A program made the position numbers and the translations under genes. Under the pieces are notes generated by a model. That model was not told the origin of the DNA. It was given only the letters and a program-made list of their open reading frames with translations, and did no database searches. A stretch of DNA of 64,000 nt from Bacteroidota bacterium (GTDB lineage: Bacteria; Bacteroidota; Bacteroidia; Chitinophagales; Chitinophagaceae), in assembly GCA_023424015.1 (NCBI GenBank), contig JAFAEM010000008.1, forward strand, positions 1 through 64,000, read 5' to 3'. Shown here in pieces: positions 34,320-43,155 of the stretch; position 1 is the stretch's first letter; each line of letters begins with the position of its first letter.

Positions 34320-35576
34320 TTGAAGGTTGCAGGTTTTATTGCAAACCGGGTCGCATTTAATCAACAGCGATCTTTTTCCCGGTTTATTATCCGGCTGTCT
34401 ATCGTGGCCACGGTGATCAGCGTGGCGGTCATGATCATCACGCTTGCCTTTGCCAACGGTTTCCAGGAACAGGTAAGCCAGAAGGTTTTCAGCTTTTGGG
34501 GTCATATCCGCATCCAGGAAAAGCAACCTTTTAAAGCGCTGATCGCCGAAGAAATACCCTTGCAAAAAAATGATAGCCTCATTGATGAGATCCGCAAAAA
34601 TCCCGAGATACAAAGCGTTCACCCATTCGCCACAAAATATGCTATCCTGAAAACAAAAGATGAGATCGAAGGAGTTTTATTAAAGGGTATCGACAGCAAT
34701 TATGATTTTAACAACCTGCAAAGGTTTATGCGCGAAGGACATTACCTGGCTTTTAACGACAGCACTTACAGCCGTGAGATCATGTTGTCGGAATACACCG
34801 CCCGTCAATTACAACTCAAACTCAACGACCGCATTTTTATATATTTCATTCGCCCCGATGGCAGTCTACGTCCCGACCGGCTAACCATCGTCGGCATTTA
34901 CAAAACCGGCATTGAGGAATATGATAAAACTTTTGCCATCGGCGATATCAAACTGATCCAGCGGCTCAATATCGACAGGGAGAGCGATCAAAGCTGGAGT
35001 GAAGAGCAGGTGGGTGGGTATGAGATATTTTTAAAAGACTATCAGCAGATCAACAAGGTGGCAGATGATATTTATTATATGGAATCGTTCCCGCCTGACT
35101 GGGACACACAAAGCGTAAGGAATATTTCACCCAATATCTTCGACTGGCTCAGTATGCAGGATATAACGCGGAATGTATTGATCGGATTTATGATCATCGT
35201 TGCCATTATCAACCTGATCACCTGCCTGATCATTCTGGTGCTGGAAAGGATCCAGATGATCGGTATACTCAAAGCCCTGGGTGCTACCGACTGGACAGTA
35301 CAAAAAATCTTTCTCCGTCACTCATTGATCATTACTATTACCGGTATTATCATCGGTGCCGCCATTGGCCTGGGCTTCCTCTACCTGCAGGACGCCACTG
35401 GTTTTATAAAACTCCAGGAAGATGCATATTACCTCAGTGAAGCTGCTGTTAAAATCGTATGGTGGCAGGTTGCCGCGATCTGTCTCGGGACACTTGTAGT
35501 CTGCTTCCTGGTCCTCATGATACCATCCGTACTAGTAAGAAAAATTCAACCCGTCAAAGCCATCCGCTTCAACTGA
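34320..35576 (+). CDS. FtsX-like ABC permease (LolC/LolE type)
   Basis: A 418-residue inner-membrane protein with four membrane segments: one at the N-terminus (LSIVATVISVAVMIITLAFA), a periplasmic domain of about 230 residues, then three at the C-terminus (NVLIGFMIIVAIINLITCLI, IITITGIIIGAAIGLGFLYL and VAAICLGTLVVCFLVLMIP). This is the layout of the MacB/LolCDE family, and LolC/E releases lipoproteins from the inner membrane. The gene starts with TTG (KVAGFIANRVAFNQQRSFSRFI), which is the usual N-terminal pattern. No ATPase is adjacent; LolD may be elsewhere, and the FtsE-like protein at 2.4 kb is not an obvious partner. Confidence 0.85.
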   Translation: MKVAGFIANRVAFNQQRSFSRFIIRLSIVATVISVAVMIITLAFANGFQEQVSQKVFSFWGHIRIQEKQPFKALIAEEIPLQKNDSLIDEIRKNPEIQSVHPFATKYAILKTKDEIEGVLLKGIDSNYDFNNLQRFMREGHYLAFNDSTYSREIMLSEYTARQLQLKLNDRIFIYFIRPDGSLRPDRLTIVGIYKTGIEEYDKTFAIGDIKLIQRLNIDRESDQSWSEEQVGGYEIFLKDYQQINKVADDIYYMESFPPDWDTQSVRNISPNIFDWLSMQDITRNVLIGFMIIVAIINLITCLIILVLERIQMIGILKALGATDWTVQKIFLRHSLIITITGIIIGAAIGLGFLYLQDATGFIKLQEDAYYLSEAAVKIVWWQVAAICLGTLVVCFLVLMIPSVLVRKIQPVKAIRFN

Positions 35577-35715
35577 TCCACTATCCAGTATCAAGTATCC
35601 AGAATCCAGAATCCAGAATCGGCCTCACCCCCAACCCCTCTCCTAAGGAGAGGGGAGCCAATACATCCAGCATCCAGTATCCAGTATCCAGCATCCAGTA
35701 TCCAGCATCCAGTAT
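35577..35715. repeat. stop-to-stop ATCCAGN heptad repeat with G+C hairpin
   Basis: The whole 139-bp gap between two convergent stop codons is repeat. The left part has ATCCAGA/ATCCAGT-type heptads. The centre holds the perfect hairpin CCCCTCTCC-TAA-GGAGAGGGG (35635-35655), part of a sequence type common between Bacteroidota genes. The right part has seven consecutive 7-mers (35665-35713) whose next copy overlaps the stop codon of the methyltransferase. It probably acts as a two-way terminator. Confidence 0.9.
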
Positions 35716-36450
35716 CTAGAGTAAATGCGACAACACAATCCCCGTCGCCACTGCCGCATTTAGTGATTCCGCTTTCCCTTTTCCTGGGATCGTGATCTTT
35801 TTATCAACGAATTTCAGGATAGCGTCACTGATACCTTTCGATTCATTACCGATGATGATCAACCCTTCTGTGATCCTGCCTGACCTGGTTATATCTTCTC
35901 CACCTAACACTGCTGCATAAACGGGTATATCTTTTTGCATCACCAGCCAGTCCGTTAAGTCTGTATAAAGCAACTGCACCCTGGCGATACTTCCCATGGT
36001 CGACTGTACTACTTTTGGATTGTATGCATCCGCGCAGTCGCGGCTACAGATAAGCTGGGTTACACCAAACCAGTCTGCAATGCGAATGATAGTGCCCAGA
36101 TTGCCCGGGTCCTGTATGGTATCAAGCACCAGGGAAACCTGGTTTTTTAATGAAAAAGAGACAGGCGCTGTCGGCTTTTTTAAAAGGGCCAGCACCTTAT
36201 TGGGTGTAGTAAGCTGTGAAATTTTTGTCAAATCCTGTTCATCGATTTCGACAATTTCAGTGTTAGAGAGAAGCTGATTGTTTGCGTCGATCCAGTCATG
36301 CAGCCCAAATACCTTTAGAATTTGGGCAGATGGTGAAGCCAGGAGTTCACCAACGATCTTAGGACCCTCGGCGATATACACACCCTCCTCGTCCCTTACT
36401 TTTTTATGGCCTAAACTTTGGATATATTTGGTCTGCGATTTACCAAGCAT
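35716..36450 (-). CDS. TrmH/SpoU-family RNA 2'-O-methyltransferase
   Basis: A 244-residue SPOUT enzyme, expected to methylate a ribose 2'-OH in rRNA or tRNA with S-adenosylmethionine. An N-terminal substrate-binding part (VRDEEGVYIAEGPKIVGELL) is followed by the knotted catalytic domain. This has LVLDTIQDPGNLGTIIRIADWFGV with the motif-1 arginine, then LIIIGNESKGIS and ESLNAAVATGIVLSHLL for motifs 2 and 3. The target base is not known. It is divergent from tamL with only 17 bp between the start codons, an arrangement common for these two genes in Bacteroidota. Confidence 0.87.
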   Translation of the reverse strand: MLGKSQTKYIQSLGHKKVRDEEGVYIAEGPKIVGELLASPSAQILKVFGLHDWIDANNQLLSNTEIVEIDEQDLTKISQLTTPNKVLALLKKPTAPVSFSLKNQVSLVLDTIQDPGNLGTIIRIADWFGVTQLICSRDCADAYNPKVVQSTMGSIARVQLLYTDLTDWLVMQKDIPVYAAVLGGEDITRSGRITEGLIIIGNESKGISDAILKFVDKKITIPGKGKAESLNAAVATGIVLSHLL

Positions 36451-36467
36451 GTTCTCTCAATTTAATT

Positions 36468-38792
36468 ATGTTATCGGGCAAGCATTTATTTTATAAGATC
36501 TCCTGCTACGCAATTGTTGCCTTTTCAATTATTGTATTGCTTGCCTCCTGCACGATCGTCAAAAAATACCAGCCCGACAAACCCTTTGTTTACAAAACAA
36601 ATATCAACTTAATAGGCAATTTTTCAAACGAACAGAAAAACCAGCTTGTCTCAAGCCTTGAAGATCAGCTCGACGATAGCATGCAGGTTCGTAAACTCGA
36701 TAAACTTTTGTGGAGCGTCATGAAGACGCCACCCGTGTATGATAGCAGCAATGCGGAGAAATCGATCATCTTTATGCAGGCTTTACTTCGCTCGCTGGGC
36801 TATTTCAATGATACGATCAATTATAGCGCTGCGGTTCAGCAGAACAACGACCAGTGGCGTACAACAGTCGATTTTTTTGTAAAACCGGGAAAACAGGTCA
36901 AACTGGACTCCATCTCATATAACCTGCGCCACGAAGATCTGCAGCATATCACCGATTCAACCCGTCACGAAGCGTATATCAAAAAAGGAGCCCCGTTTGC
37001 AAAAAATCCCATCTCCGCGGAACTGGATCGCCTCACCGAAATGTACCGCAATTCAGGCTACCTGCGATTTACCCGCGATGAACTGGTGGGACTTTGGGAC
37101 ACCCTGGATATATCATTTCTGCAGCCCAGCCTCGATCCTTTCGAACAATTCGCCGCACTGCAGCGATTGCGTGAGAGAAGAGAGAACCCCACCGCCAACC
37201 TTGAAATACGTTTAAGGAGCCTTGATAGTGCAAAGCTGACGCGTTTTTATATCGGCGACGTAACGATCTACCCCGATTATATATATGATACGCTGGGGTT
37301 GACCGCCCGTGTTGATACAGTGGATGGCATCAAAGTAATTCAACATCGCAACCGTTTTAAACCCAAAATTTTTCCCGTCAATATTTACCTGCCGCGGGAT
37401 AGTCTTTACCGGCAAAGAAGATATATCCGGACGATGAACAGGTTCAACAGCCTGGGCACCTGGCGTATGGTGAGCATTGACCAGGTACCGCGTAAGAATA
37501 CCGACACCGTAGATTTTGTGATAAGACTCACGCCTGCCAAGAAATATTCGTTCAGCACCAACCTGGAAGGAAGCATCAACCAAAGCGCCATTTCGGGCAA
37601 CCTGTTCGGCGTAGGTGTGACGGTAGGTTTGCAAAACAGGAACTTTGCAAAAGCAGCCAATATGACCAATACCAACCTGCGCTATGGTGTGGAACTGGGA
37701 AATACCAGGAGTGGCGGCCAGTTTGTGCAAACCCAGCAGCTAAGTTTTAGCCATAATATTTATTTCCCCCGTTTTGTCCCGGGTTCGAAACTCATCCCCG
37801 AGCGATTCCGGGATAATTTCAGAACGGTATTTTCATTTTCGGCAGCCAATACGGAACGCAGGCTGCTTTATAATCTGACCACTATCAATGGCTCCTGGGG
37901 TTACGAATTCCAGCGACGAAAAATATTGCTCAATGTAAAGGTACCCAACTTTGAATATTCCGAGATCGTAAGAAGGGATAGCCTGGATACACTGATCAAA
38001 TACAATCCGTCCCTGCGTAATATTTTTACTGATGGGTTTATTGCATCCGTGATCGTCAACTTTACCCTGAGTGGTGGAAGTGGCAATAAATTAAACGTGT
38101 TTCGGGTCAATCTCGAACAATCAGGGTTGCTGACCGGTATTATCCGCAATACATTTCTCGATAGTCAGCTGTATCGGTTTGTAAAACTGGATGCTTCGTT
38201 TTCACACCTGATCCGATTTAATAAAACCTCGCTGGCATTCCGGGCATTTGGTGGTATAGGATACGAGTTTAATTCTACCCGGCACCCGGATAAACGATAC
38301 AATCTTCCTTTTTTCAAGGAATATTTCAGCGGTGGCCCCGAAAGTATGCGCGCCTGGGCGCTACGTAGACTGGGGCCGGGTTCCACGCTAAAAGAATTTA
38401 AAGGGCAGTTAGGAACACCCGACCGTTACGGCGATGTACAGTTGGAAGCCAATATTGAATATCGCTTTCCGATTGGTACACCTCTGGGGATAAAAGTAAA
38501 TGGTGCTTTATTTACGGATGTCGGTAATATCTGGTATCTCAAAGATGCGCCAAACAGGAGTCCGGAAGAGATCTTCAAATTAAGCCGGCTTGGAAAAGAT
38601 ATTGCTATCGGCGCGGGTGGTGGTTTAAGGATCGATTTCAACTTCTTTGTCATACGCTTCGACTACTCATACCGCATCAAGGACCCCAGCCCTGCCCTGT
38701 CCGACGCGATCTATCAAAACAAATGGTTTAGCTATCCCTTCTTCAAAGGCGCGCAATTCCAACTTGGAATAGGCTACCCCTTCATCTTCTAA
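36468..38792 (+). CDS. tamL: TamL, lipoprotein-type TamA / BamA-family outer-membrane protein
   Basis: A 774-residue outer-membrane protein of the Omp85 family. The N-terminus is a lipoprotein signal (YAIVAFSIIVLLASC), the mark that separates Bacteroidota TamL from proteobacterial TamA. Next come POTRA-like domains (about 45-320, e.g. LDSISYNLRHEDLQHITDST and FYIGDVTIYPDYIYD). The last 400 residues form the barrel, with the conserved surface-antigen end (EYFSGGPESMRAW, then GGGLRIDFNFFVIRFDYSYRI, ending FQLGIGYPFIF). It would work with TamB, found 4.4 kb downstream on the same strand, to insert outer-membrane proteins or move phospholipid. Four unrelated genes separate the pair. Confidence 0.88.
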   Translation: MLSGKHLFYKISCYAIVAFSIIVLLASCTIVKKYQPDKPFVYKTNINLIGNFSNEQKNQLVSSLEDQLDDSMQVRKLDKLLWSVMKTPPVYDSSNAEKSIIFMQALLRSLGYFNDTINYSAAVQQNNDQWRTTVDFFVKPGKQVKLDSISYNLRHEDLQHITDSTRHEAYIKKGAPFAKNPISAELDRLTEMYRNSGYLRFTRDELVGLWDTLDISFLQPSLDPFEQFAALQRLRERRENPTANLEIRLRSLDSAKLTRFYIGDVTIYPDYIYDTLGLTARVDTVDGIKVIQHRNRFKPKIFPVNIYLPRDSLYRQRRYIRTMNRFNSLGTWRMVSIDQVPRKNTDTVDFVIRLTPAKKYSFSTNLEGSINQSAISGNLFGVGVTVGLQNRNFAKAANMTNTNLRYGVELGNTRSGGQFVQTQQLSFSHNIYFPRFVPGSKLIPERFRDNFRTVFSFSAANTERRLLYNLTTINGSWGYEFQRRKILLNVKVPNFEYSEIVRRDSLDTLIKYNPSLRNIFTDGFIASVIVNFTLSGGSGNKLNVFRVNLEQSGLLTGIIRNTFLDSQLYRFVKLDASFSHLIRFNKTSLAFRAFGGIGYEFNSTRHPDKRYNLPFFKEYFSGGPESMRAWALRRLGPGSTLKEFKGQLGTPDRYGDVQLEANIEYRFPIGTPLGIKVNGALFTDVGNIWYLKDAPNRSPEEIFKLSRLGKDIAIGAGGGLRIDFNFFVIRFDYSYRIKDPSPALSDAIYQNKWFSYPFFKGAQFQLGIGYPFIF

Positions 38793-38834
38793 TAAACCTG
38801 GTTATACTCACCACTCACTACTCACCACTCACCA
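38793..38834. repeat. ACTCACC heptad repeat between convergent stops
   Basis: Four 7-mers of the form ACTCAC[CT] (38806-38833) fill most of the 42-bp gap between tamL and the DUF5009 gene, and the last partial copy enters the stop codon of the latter. It is a different sequence from the heptads at 35.6 kb but has the same period and position. Confidence 0.8.
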
Positions 38835-40028
38835 CTACAACTGCAGCCTGATCTTCATCCTATTCAATCCCATCGCCAATAACATCATGATAATAGCGAA
38901 GCAGGCCGACCAGGCGATACCCAGCAGGCCCTGATGAAAAGAAGCAGGCATAAAATAAAGTCCTGTCAGACTTTGAAGGTGGGCGATAATCGAAGGCAGG
39001 ATATAAACAAGCAGCGCGTTTGATGCAGCGGGCTGGAAGAATTCCGTCCATTTGCTATATCGAAGCACATCGGTGAGCCAGTATAAAATACCATACAACA
39101 CTACGCAGATCGCCACACAATACAGGCACCAGCTGGGTGTGGCATATATTTTTGAAATACCAAAATAGGGTCGAATAAAATAAGCCGCAATTGCGGTTCC
39201 CACAGCAAAAATGCCGGCATATATAAACCTTCTGCCGATCTTCTGGGAAATCTTTTCTTCGAAAAAGATCAGCGACACCACAACGCCCGATAGCACGATA
39301 CTGGTGTGCGCCGCATCACCCGACCATTTTGCCATCCATCGCAGCAATGGGTATTCACTGGCAGCTTCGCTCCTGCTTACCATATACCAGGCCAGGCAAA
39401 AAACGATTGCGGCCAACAGCCAAAGAATTTTTCCACGCAAAAGCTGGTAAAAAATGCTGCTGAAAAGGTAGGCCCAGCCGATCAATCCCAATATACCCCA
39501 CCACTTCGGTGTCATCCCCTGCTCGCCATTTTCACCTGCGCGGTATAGAAATGCCAGGACCACCAGTCCTGCCACACCGATGCCACGCAGCACCCAGGCC
39601 CAGGTTTTATTTTTAAACAGGTAAACATTCCAGACCAGTATAGCCGATAAATAAAACAAAAGAGACCAGGCGGCTTTTGGAATGATCATGAATTTTTGAT
39701 TGCCGCCACCGCTGTTGACCATGAAGAACCCAAGTACCAGCAATCCCAGCGTGCGCCAGAGTATATGTCCCTGCAGTTTCCAAAAACCATCTCCCCGCGA
39801 CAATCTTTTATTGATGGCAAAAGGCATTGACATACCGACAATAAAAAGAAATGCTGGAAACACCACATCCACGAAGGTCATCGCGTCCTCATTGGCAGCC
39901 TTGTGCTTCATCCAGCCGGGAATACCGGATACGCCAGCTACATCATTTACAAATATCATCACCAGGATAGTGATGCCGCGGAATACATCGATGGAACGAA
40001 TACGTTGACTGGTCAGAGAATTAATCAT
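38835..40028 (-). CDS. DUF5009 / heparan-glucosaminide acetyltransferase-like membrane protein
   Basis: A 397-residue integral membrane protein with about ten hydrophobic segments. The start (RIRSIDVFRGITILVMIFVND) and VVFPAFLFIVGMSMPFAI are typical of the NagX/DUF5009 acyltransferase group. Members of this group are thought to move acetyl groups across the membrane onto amino sugars. A conserved histidine in AHTSIVLSG and ATPSWCLY further on fit the family. Substrate is not known. It is followed on the same strand by nothing close, and upstream by the Ca/Na exchanger gene (142-bp gap), so it may be separately transcribed. Confidence 0.82.
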   Translation of the reverse strand: MINSLTSQRIRSIDVFRGITILVMIFVNDVAGVSGIPGWMKHKAANEDAMTFVDVVFPAFLFIVGMSMPFAINKRLSRGDGFWKLQGHILWRTLGLLVLGFFMVNSGGGNQKFMIIPKAAWSLLFYLSAILVWNVYLFKNKTWAWVLRGIGVAGLVVLAFLYRAGENGEQGMTPKWWGILGLIGWAYLFSSIFYQLLRGKILWLLAAIVFCLAWYMVSRSEAASEYPLLRWMAKWSGDAAHTSIVLSGVVVSLIFFEEKISQKIGRRFIYAGIFAVGTAIAAYFIRPYFGISKIYATPSWCLYCVAICVVLYGILYWLTDVLRYSKWTEFFQPAASNALLVYILPSIIAHLQSLTGLYFMPASFHQGLLGIAWSACFAIIMMLLAMGLNRMKIRLQL

Positions 40029-40170
40029 AAACTTCAGGCAGCAGTTATGGCATCTGCAACAGTGCTAAAGATAAGGCAGAATTGCAGTCGGCATTACCGC
40101 AAAAATCTGCAAGAAAACAAAATCTCACAACCGACTATAAAATACGATGATGAAATTCCTGTTTAAGGAT

Positions 40171-41154
40171 TTACGCACGTAAATAGACGAGGGAAAATAG
40201 ATAAACCAGGTAAGCCGACACGAACAGGATGCCTTCAAACCTCGACACCCTGCTGCCGCTGCGAAATACAGGATAACAAACTATAGCCACGGCTGCTGCC
40301 AGGGGAAGATCGAACCATAATATGTCATCGCTCACATCAACGCCATCAGCCGCAGCTACACAGGTAAAACCAAGTATCACCAGCACATTGGAGATGCTGC
40401 TTCCGATCAGGTTGCCGATAGCAACATCACGATCATTTTTAATCGTTGCCATTATAGTGGTGGCAAGTTCCGGTGCCGAAGTACCAATGGCTACAATCGT
40501 GAGCCCGATCACGGCATCGGAAACACCCATAGCCTGCGCGATACTGGTGGCTCCTGATACCAGCAGGTTGGCACCCAGCATCGTCAGCGCCATACCCCCC
40601 AGTAAAAAAACAATATTCAAAACCCAAATCTTCCAGCCTCTTTTTTCAACCAGCACAACAGGACTGAATTCTTCGGCAAACTCTTTACGAACACTGGCTG
40701 TTTCCTTGCTGCTCGCACGAATAACAATTAAAATATACAAAACAGAACAGGCGACCATTATAATACCCTCCAGCCTGCTCAGCCTACCATCGAGCGACAT
40801 GACGATCAGCAATACCGCGGTGATGATCATCACGATCACATTCAATCGCATCGTTCGCATTTGCAAAGGGAGGGGTCGTAAGGCTGCGCTCAGGCCTAAA
40901 ATGAAAAGGATATTTAACACATTAGTACCCGCAATATTTCCAATCGCCAGGGCACCCTTGTCCTCCGATACAGCTGTAATGCCCACCGCCAGTTCGGGCA
41001 GACTGGTGCCGACGGATACCACGGTGAGACCAATAATGATCGGTCTGATGCCAAGCATGGCGGCCATGGTAGAGGCTCCCCTGAGTAGAAATTCTGCTCC
41101 CAGCGTTATGATCACCAAACCCCCAAGAAAAATGAGCGAAGGATGTATCGTCAT
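40171..41154 (-). CDS. calcium/sodium antiporter, CaCA family
   Basis: A 327-residue inner-membrane exchanger with ten predicted membrane segments in two inverted halves. Each half has the alpha-repeat signature: GTSLPELAVGITAV with GNIAGTNVLNI in the first, and GTSAPELATTIMAT with GNLIGSSISNVLVI in the second. The cytoplasmic loop between them (SSKETASVRKEFAEEFSP) is short, as in bacterial YrbG-type proteins. It exchanges calcium for sodium or protons. No signal for calcium regulation is seen. It is divergent from the DUF4287 gene. Confidence 0.9.
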   Translation of the reverse strand: MTIHPSLIFLGGLVIITLGAEFLLRGASTMAAMLGIRPIIIGLTVVSVGTSLPELAVGITAVSEDKGALAIGNIAGTNVLNILFILGLSAALRPLPLQMRTMRLNVIVMIITAVLLIVMSLDGRLSRLEGIIMVACSVLYILIVIRASSKETASVRKEFAEEFSPVVLVEKRGWKIWVLNIVFLLGGMALTMLGANLLVSGATSIAQAMGVSDAVIGLTIVAIGTSAPELATTIMATIKNDRDVAIGNLIGSSISNVLVILGFTCVAAADGVDVSDDILWFDLPLAAAVAIVCYPVFRSGSRVSRFEGILFVSAYLVYLFSLVYLRA

Positions 41155-41254
41155 GCGCGATTATTAGTATTACCGGATGATGTTCGGCAAAAATGATAAA
41201 ATTTTGCACACCATCCGCTATATTCAATTCTCACAAAATGTTTAACTTACTACT

Positions 41255-41809
41255 ATGGACAAAGCAACTCAGACAATGATCGAAAACCTGCTCAAAAATA
41301 CAGGCAGGACATTAGAACAATGGATCGACATTGTAAACAAACAGAACTTTGCAAAACACGGTGAAATCGTCAATTTCCTAAAAACGGATCATCAGCTCAC
41401 GCATGGATTCGCAAACCTTATAGCCCATAAGGCAAAAGGTTCTGACGCGGGCTCCGCAGCCAACCAGGACGATCTGATCGTAAAGCAATATAAAGGCAGG
41501 GAGCACTTCAAACCCGTTTACGATAAGCTGCTGAATGAGATCCTGAAATTCGGGAAGGATATAGAGATAGCGCCAAAAAATGCGTATGTGAGCCTGAGAA
41601 GAAAGAAGCAGTTCGCTATCTTACAACCTGCAACCAAAACCCGCTTTGAGGTTTGTCTTAACCTAAAGGGTCAGGCACCACAGGGAAAACTGGAAAAGAT
41701 CGAGACTGCCAACGCGATGTGTTCACATAAAATCAACCTCGCTGACCTACAAGACATCGACAAAGAAGTGATCGACTGGGTTAAAAAAGCATACGAAGGT
41801 GCGGGATAG
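41255..41809 (+). CDS. DUF4287 / DUF5655-type protein
   Basis: A 184-residue soluble protein with two parts. Residues 1-65 (MIENLLKNTGRTLEQWIDIV, HGEIVNFLKTDHQLTHGFANLIAH) match DUF4287, and residues about 80-180 (KPVYDKLLNEILKFGKDIEIAPKNAYVSLRRKKQFAIL, then SHKINLADLQDIDKEVIDWVKKAY) match DUF5655. The two domains are often found together in small bacterial proteins whose role is not established. There is no signal peptide. It ends 11 bp from the convergent asparaginase-like gene. A weak -7-like TATATTCA is around 41219-41226. Confidence 0.8.
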   Translation: MDKATQTMIENLLKNTGRTLEQWIDIVNKQNFAKHGEIVNFLKTDHQLTHGFANLIAHKAKGSDAGSAANQDDLIVKQYKGREHFKPVYDKLLNEILKFGKDIEIAPKNAYVSLRRKKQFAILQPATKTRFEVCLNLKGQAPQGKLEKIETANAMCSHKINLADLQDIDKEVIDWVKKAYEGAG

Positions 41810-41820
41810 ATTAATATTCA

Positions 41821-42900
41821 TTATTTGTAGATCTCCACAACATTTTTTCCGCCTTCCTTTACATAGCCGCGGTACATACCTTCCGTACAAAACGGCATGG
41901 CAATATTACCGTCTTTATCCACGGCAATCAGGCCACCATCACCACCCAGGGCCGGCAGCCTTTTCATGATCATTTCATTGGCTGCAACCTGGAGCTTCAT
42001 CTTACCAAACTCCATCATGTCGCTGATGCTTTTTGCCATAACAAGTCGTATAAAGTATTCACCCCAGCCGGTACTACTGATCGCAACGGTTTTATTGTTG
42101 GCATATGTACCCGCGCCAATGATCGGCGCATCACCTACCCGGCCAAATTTTTTGTTGGTCATACCGCCTGTACTCGTAGCCGCGGCCAGGTTGCCTTGTT
42201 GGTCCACTGCTACCGCCCCTACCGTTCCATATTTATAGTCTTTATTTTCCAGCTGGCGCAGCAGTGCTTTTCCGGAAGTATCGCTATGATCCAGTTCAAT
42301 CTTACTTGAATCTTCCTGCTTTGCTCTTTGCAGGCTTCTCCATCGGTTTTCTGTATGGAAATAAGAAGGATCTACGATCTCGAGTCCCTGTTCGGTGGCG
42401 AACTTTTCAGCACCCGGGCCTACCATCATCACATGCGGGCTTTTTTCCATCACCACACGGGCCGCGGTGATGGGATTTTTTATCGTGGTTACACCCGCGA
42501 CTGCGCCTGCTTCAAGTGTCTTCCCATTCATGATAGAGGCATCCAGTTCGTTACGGCCGTCATTGGTAAATACCGCGCCTTTGCCGGCATTGAACAGGGG
42601 ATTGTCTTCCATGGTTCGAACGGCAGCCTCAACCGCGTCCATCGCAGAACCGCCCCTGGCCAGGATTGCCGAACCCTTTTCAAGCGCTTCATTCAGGGCA
42701 TCGGTATAGGCTTTCTCTCTTTCTGGTGTCATCTGGCTTTTGAGAATGGTACCTGCACCACCATGGATCACCAGTACATATTTCTGCTTTTTAGAATTGG
42801 TTTGGGAAAAAACCGGTACCAGCATAGCTAATGTTGCAAGGCAAAGCAGCATCCGCTGCGATGCTTTCCTAAAAAAATCCCAAATTCTATTCACATGCAT
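41821..42900 (-). CDS. isoaspartyl peptidase / L-asparaginase (Ntn hydrolase)
   Basis: A 359-residue plant-type asparaginase precursor that cleaves itself and then hydrolyses beta-aspartyl peptides or asparagine. A signal-like N-terminus (MLLCLATLAMLVPVFSQ) places it in the periplasm. The alpha part has VLVIHGGAGTI, ARGGSAMDAVEAAVRTMEDNPLFNAG and ELDASIM. The cleavage and catalytic threonine is in YGTVGAVAVD, and RVGDAPIIGAGTYAN and STGWGEYFIR form the substrate pocket. The ATG at 42900 (MHVNRIWDFF) was chosen; 42852 is also possible, while the frame from 42990 adds 30 doubtful codons. It is convergent with the DUF4287 gene. Confidence 0.88.
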   Translation of the reverse strand: MHVNRIWDFFRKASQRMLLCLATLAMLVPVFSQTNSKKQKYVLVIHGGAGTILKSQMTPEREKAYTDALNEALEKGSAILARGGSAMDAVEAAVRTMEDNPLFNAGKGAVFTNDGRNELDASIMNGKTLEAGAVAGVTTIKNPITAARVVMEKSPHVMMVGPGAEKFATEQGLEIVDPSYFHTENRWRSLQRAKQEDSSKIELDHSDTSGKALLRQLENKDYKYGTVGAVAVDQQGNLAAATSTGGMTNKKFGRVGDAPIIGAGTYANNKTVAISSTGWGEYFIRLVMAKSISDMMEFGKMKLQVAANEMIMKRLPALGGDGGLIAVDKDGNIAMPFCTEGMYRGYVKEGGKNVVEIYK

Positions 42901-43155
42901 CCGGCAGGGTTGTCCCGGCGTTTTACATTTGTTAGTTCCTGTAAGCATCTGTGACAGTTTTTTATTCTTATAATTTTCAAGTACGGCCATTGTGGGGCCT
43001 GATGAATTCGTGTGATCCCGGAATGTGAAAGTAAAAATACCTCTTTAAGGCATCAGGAAATAAAAATATATAAACTGCTGGCACTGAACTTGCGTGGAAC
43101 GGATTGATTATTTTTACAAATCAAATACCCACGCCTGAAGACGATTAAGAAAATA

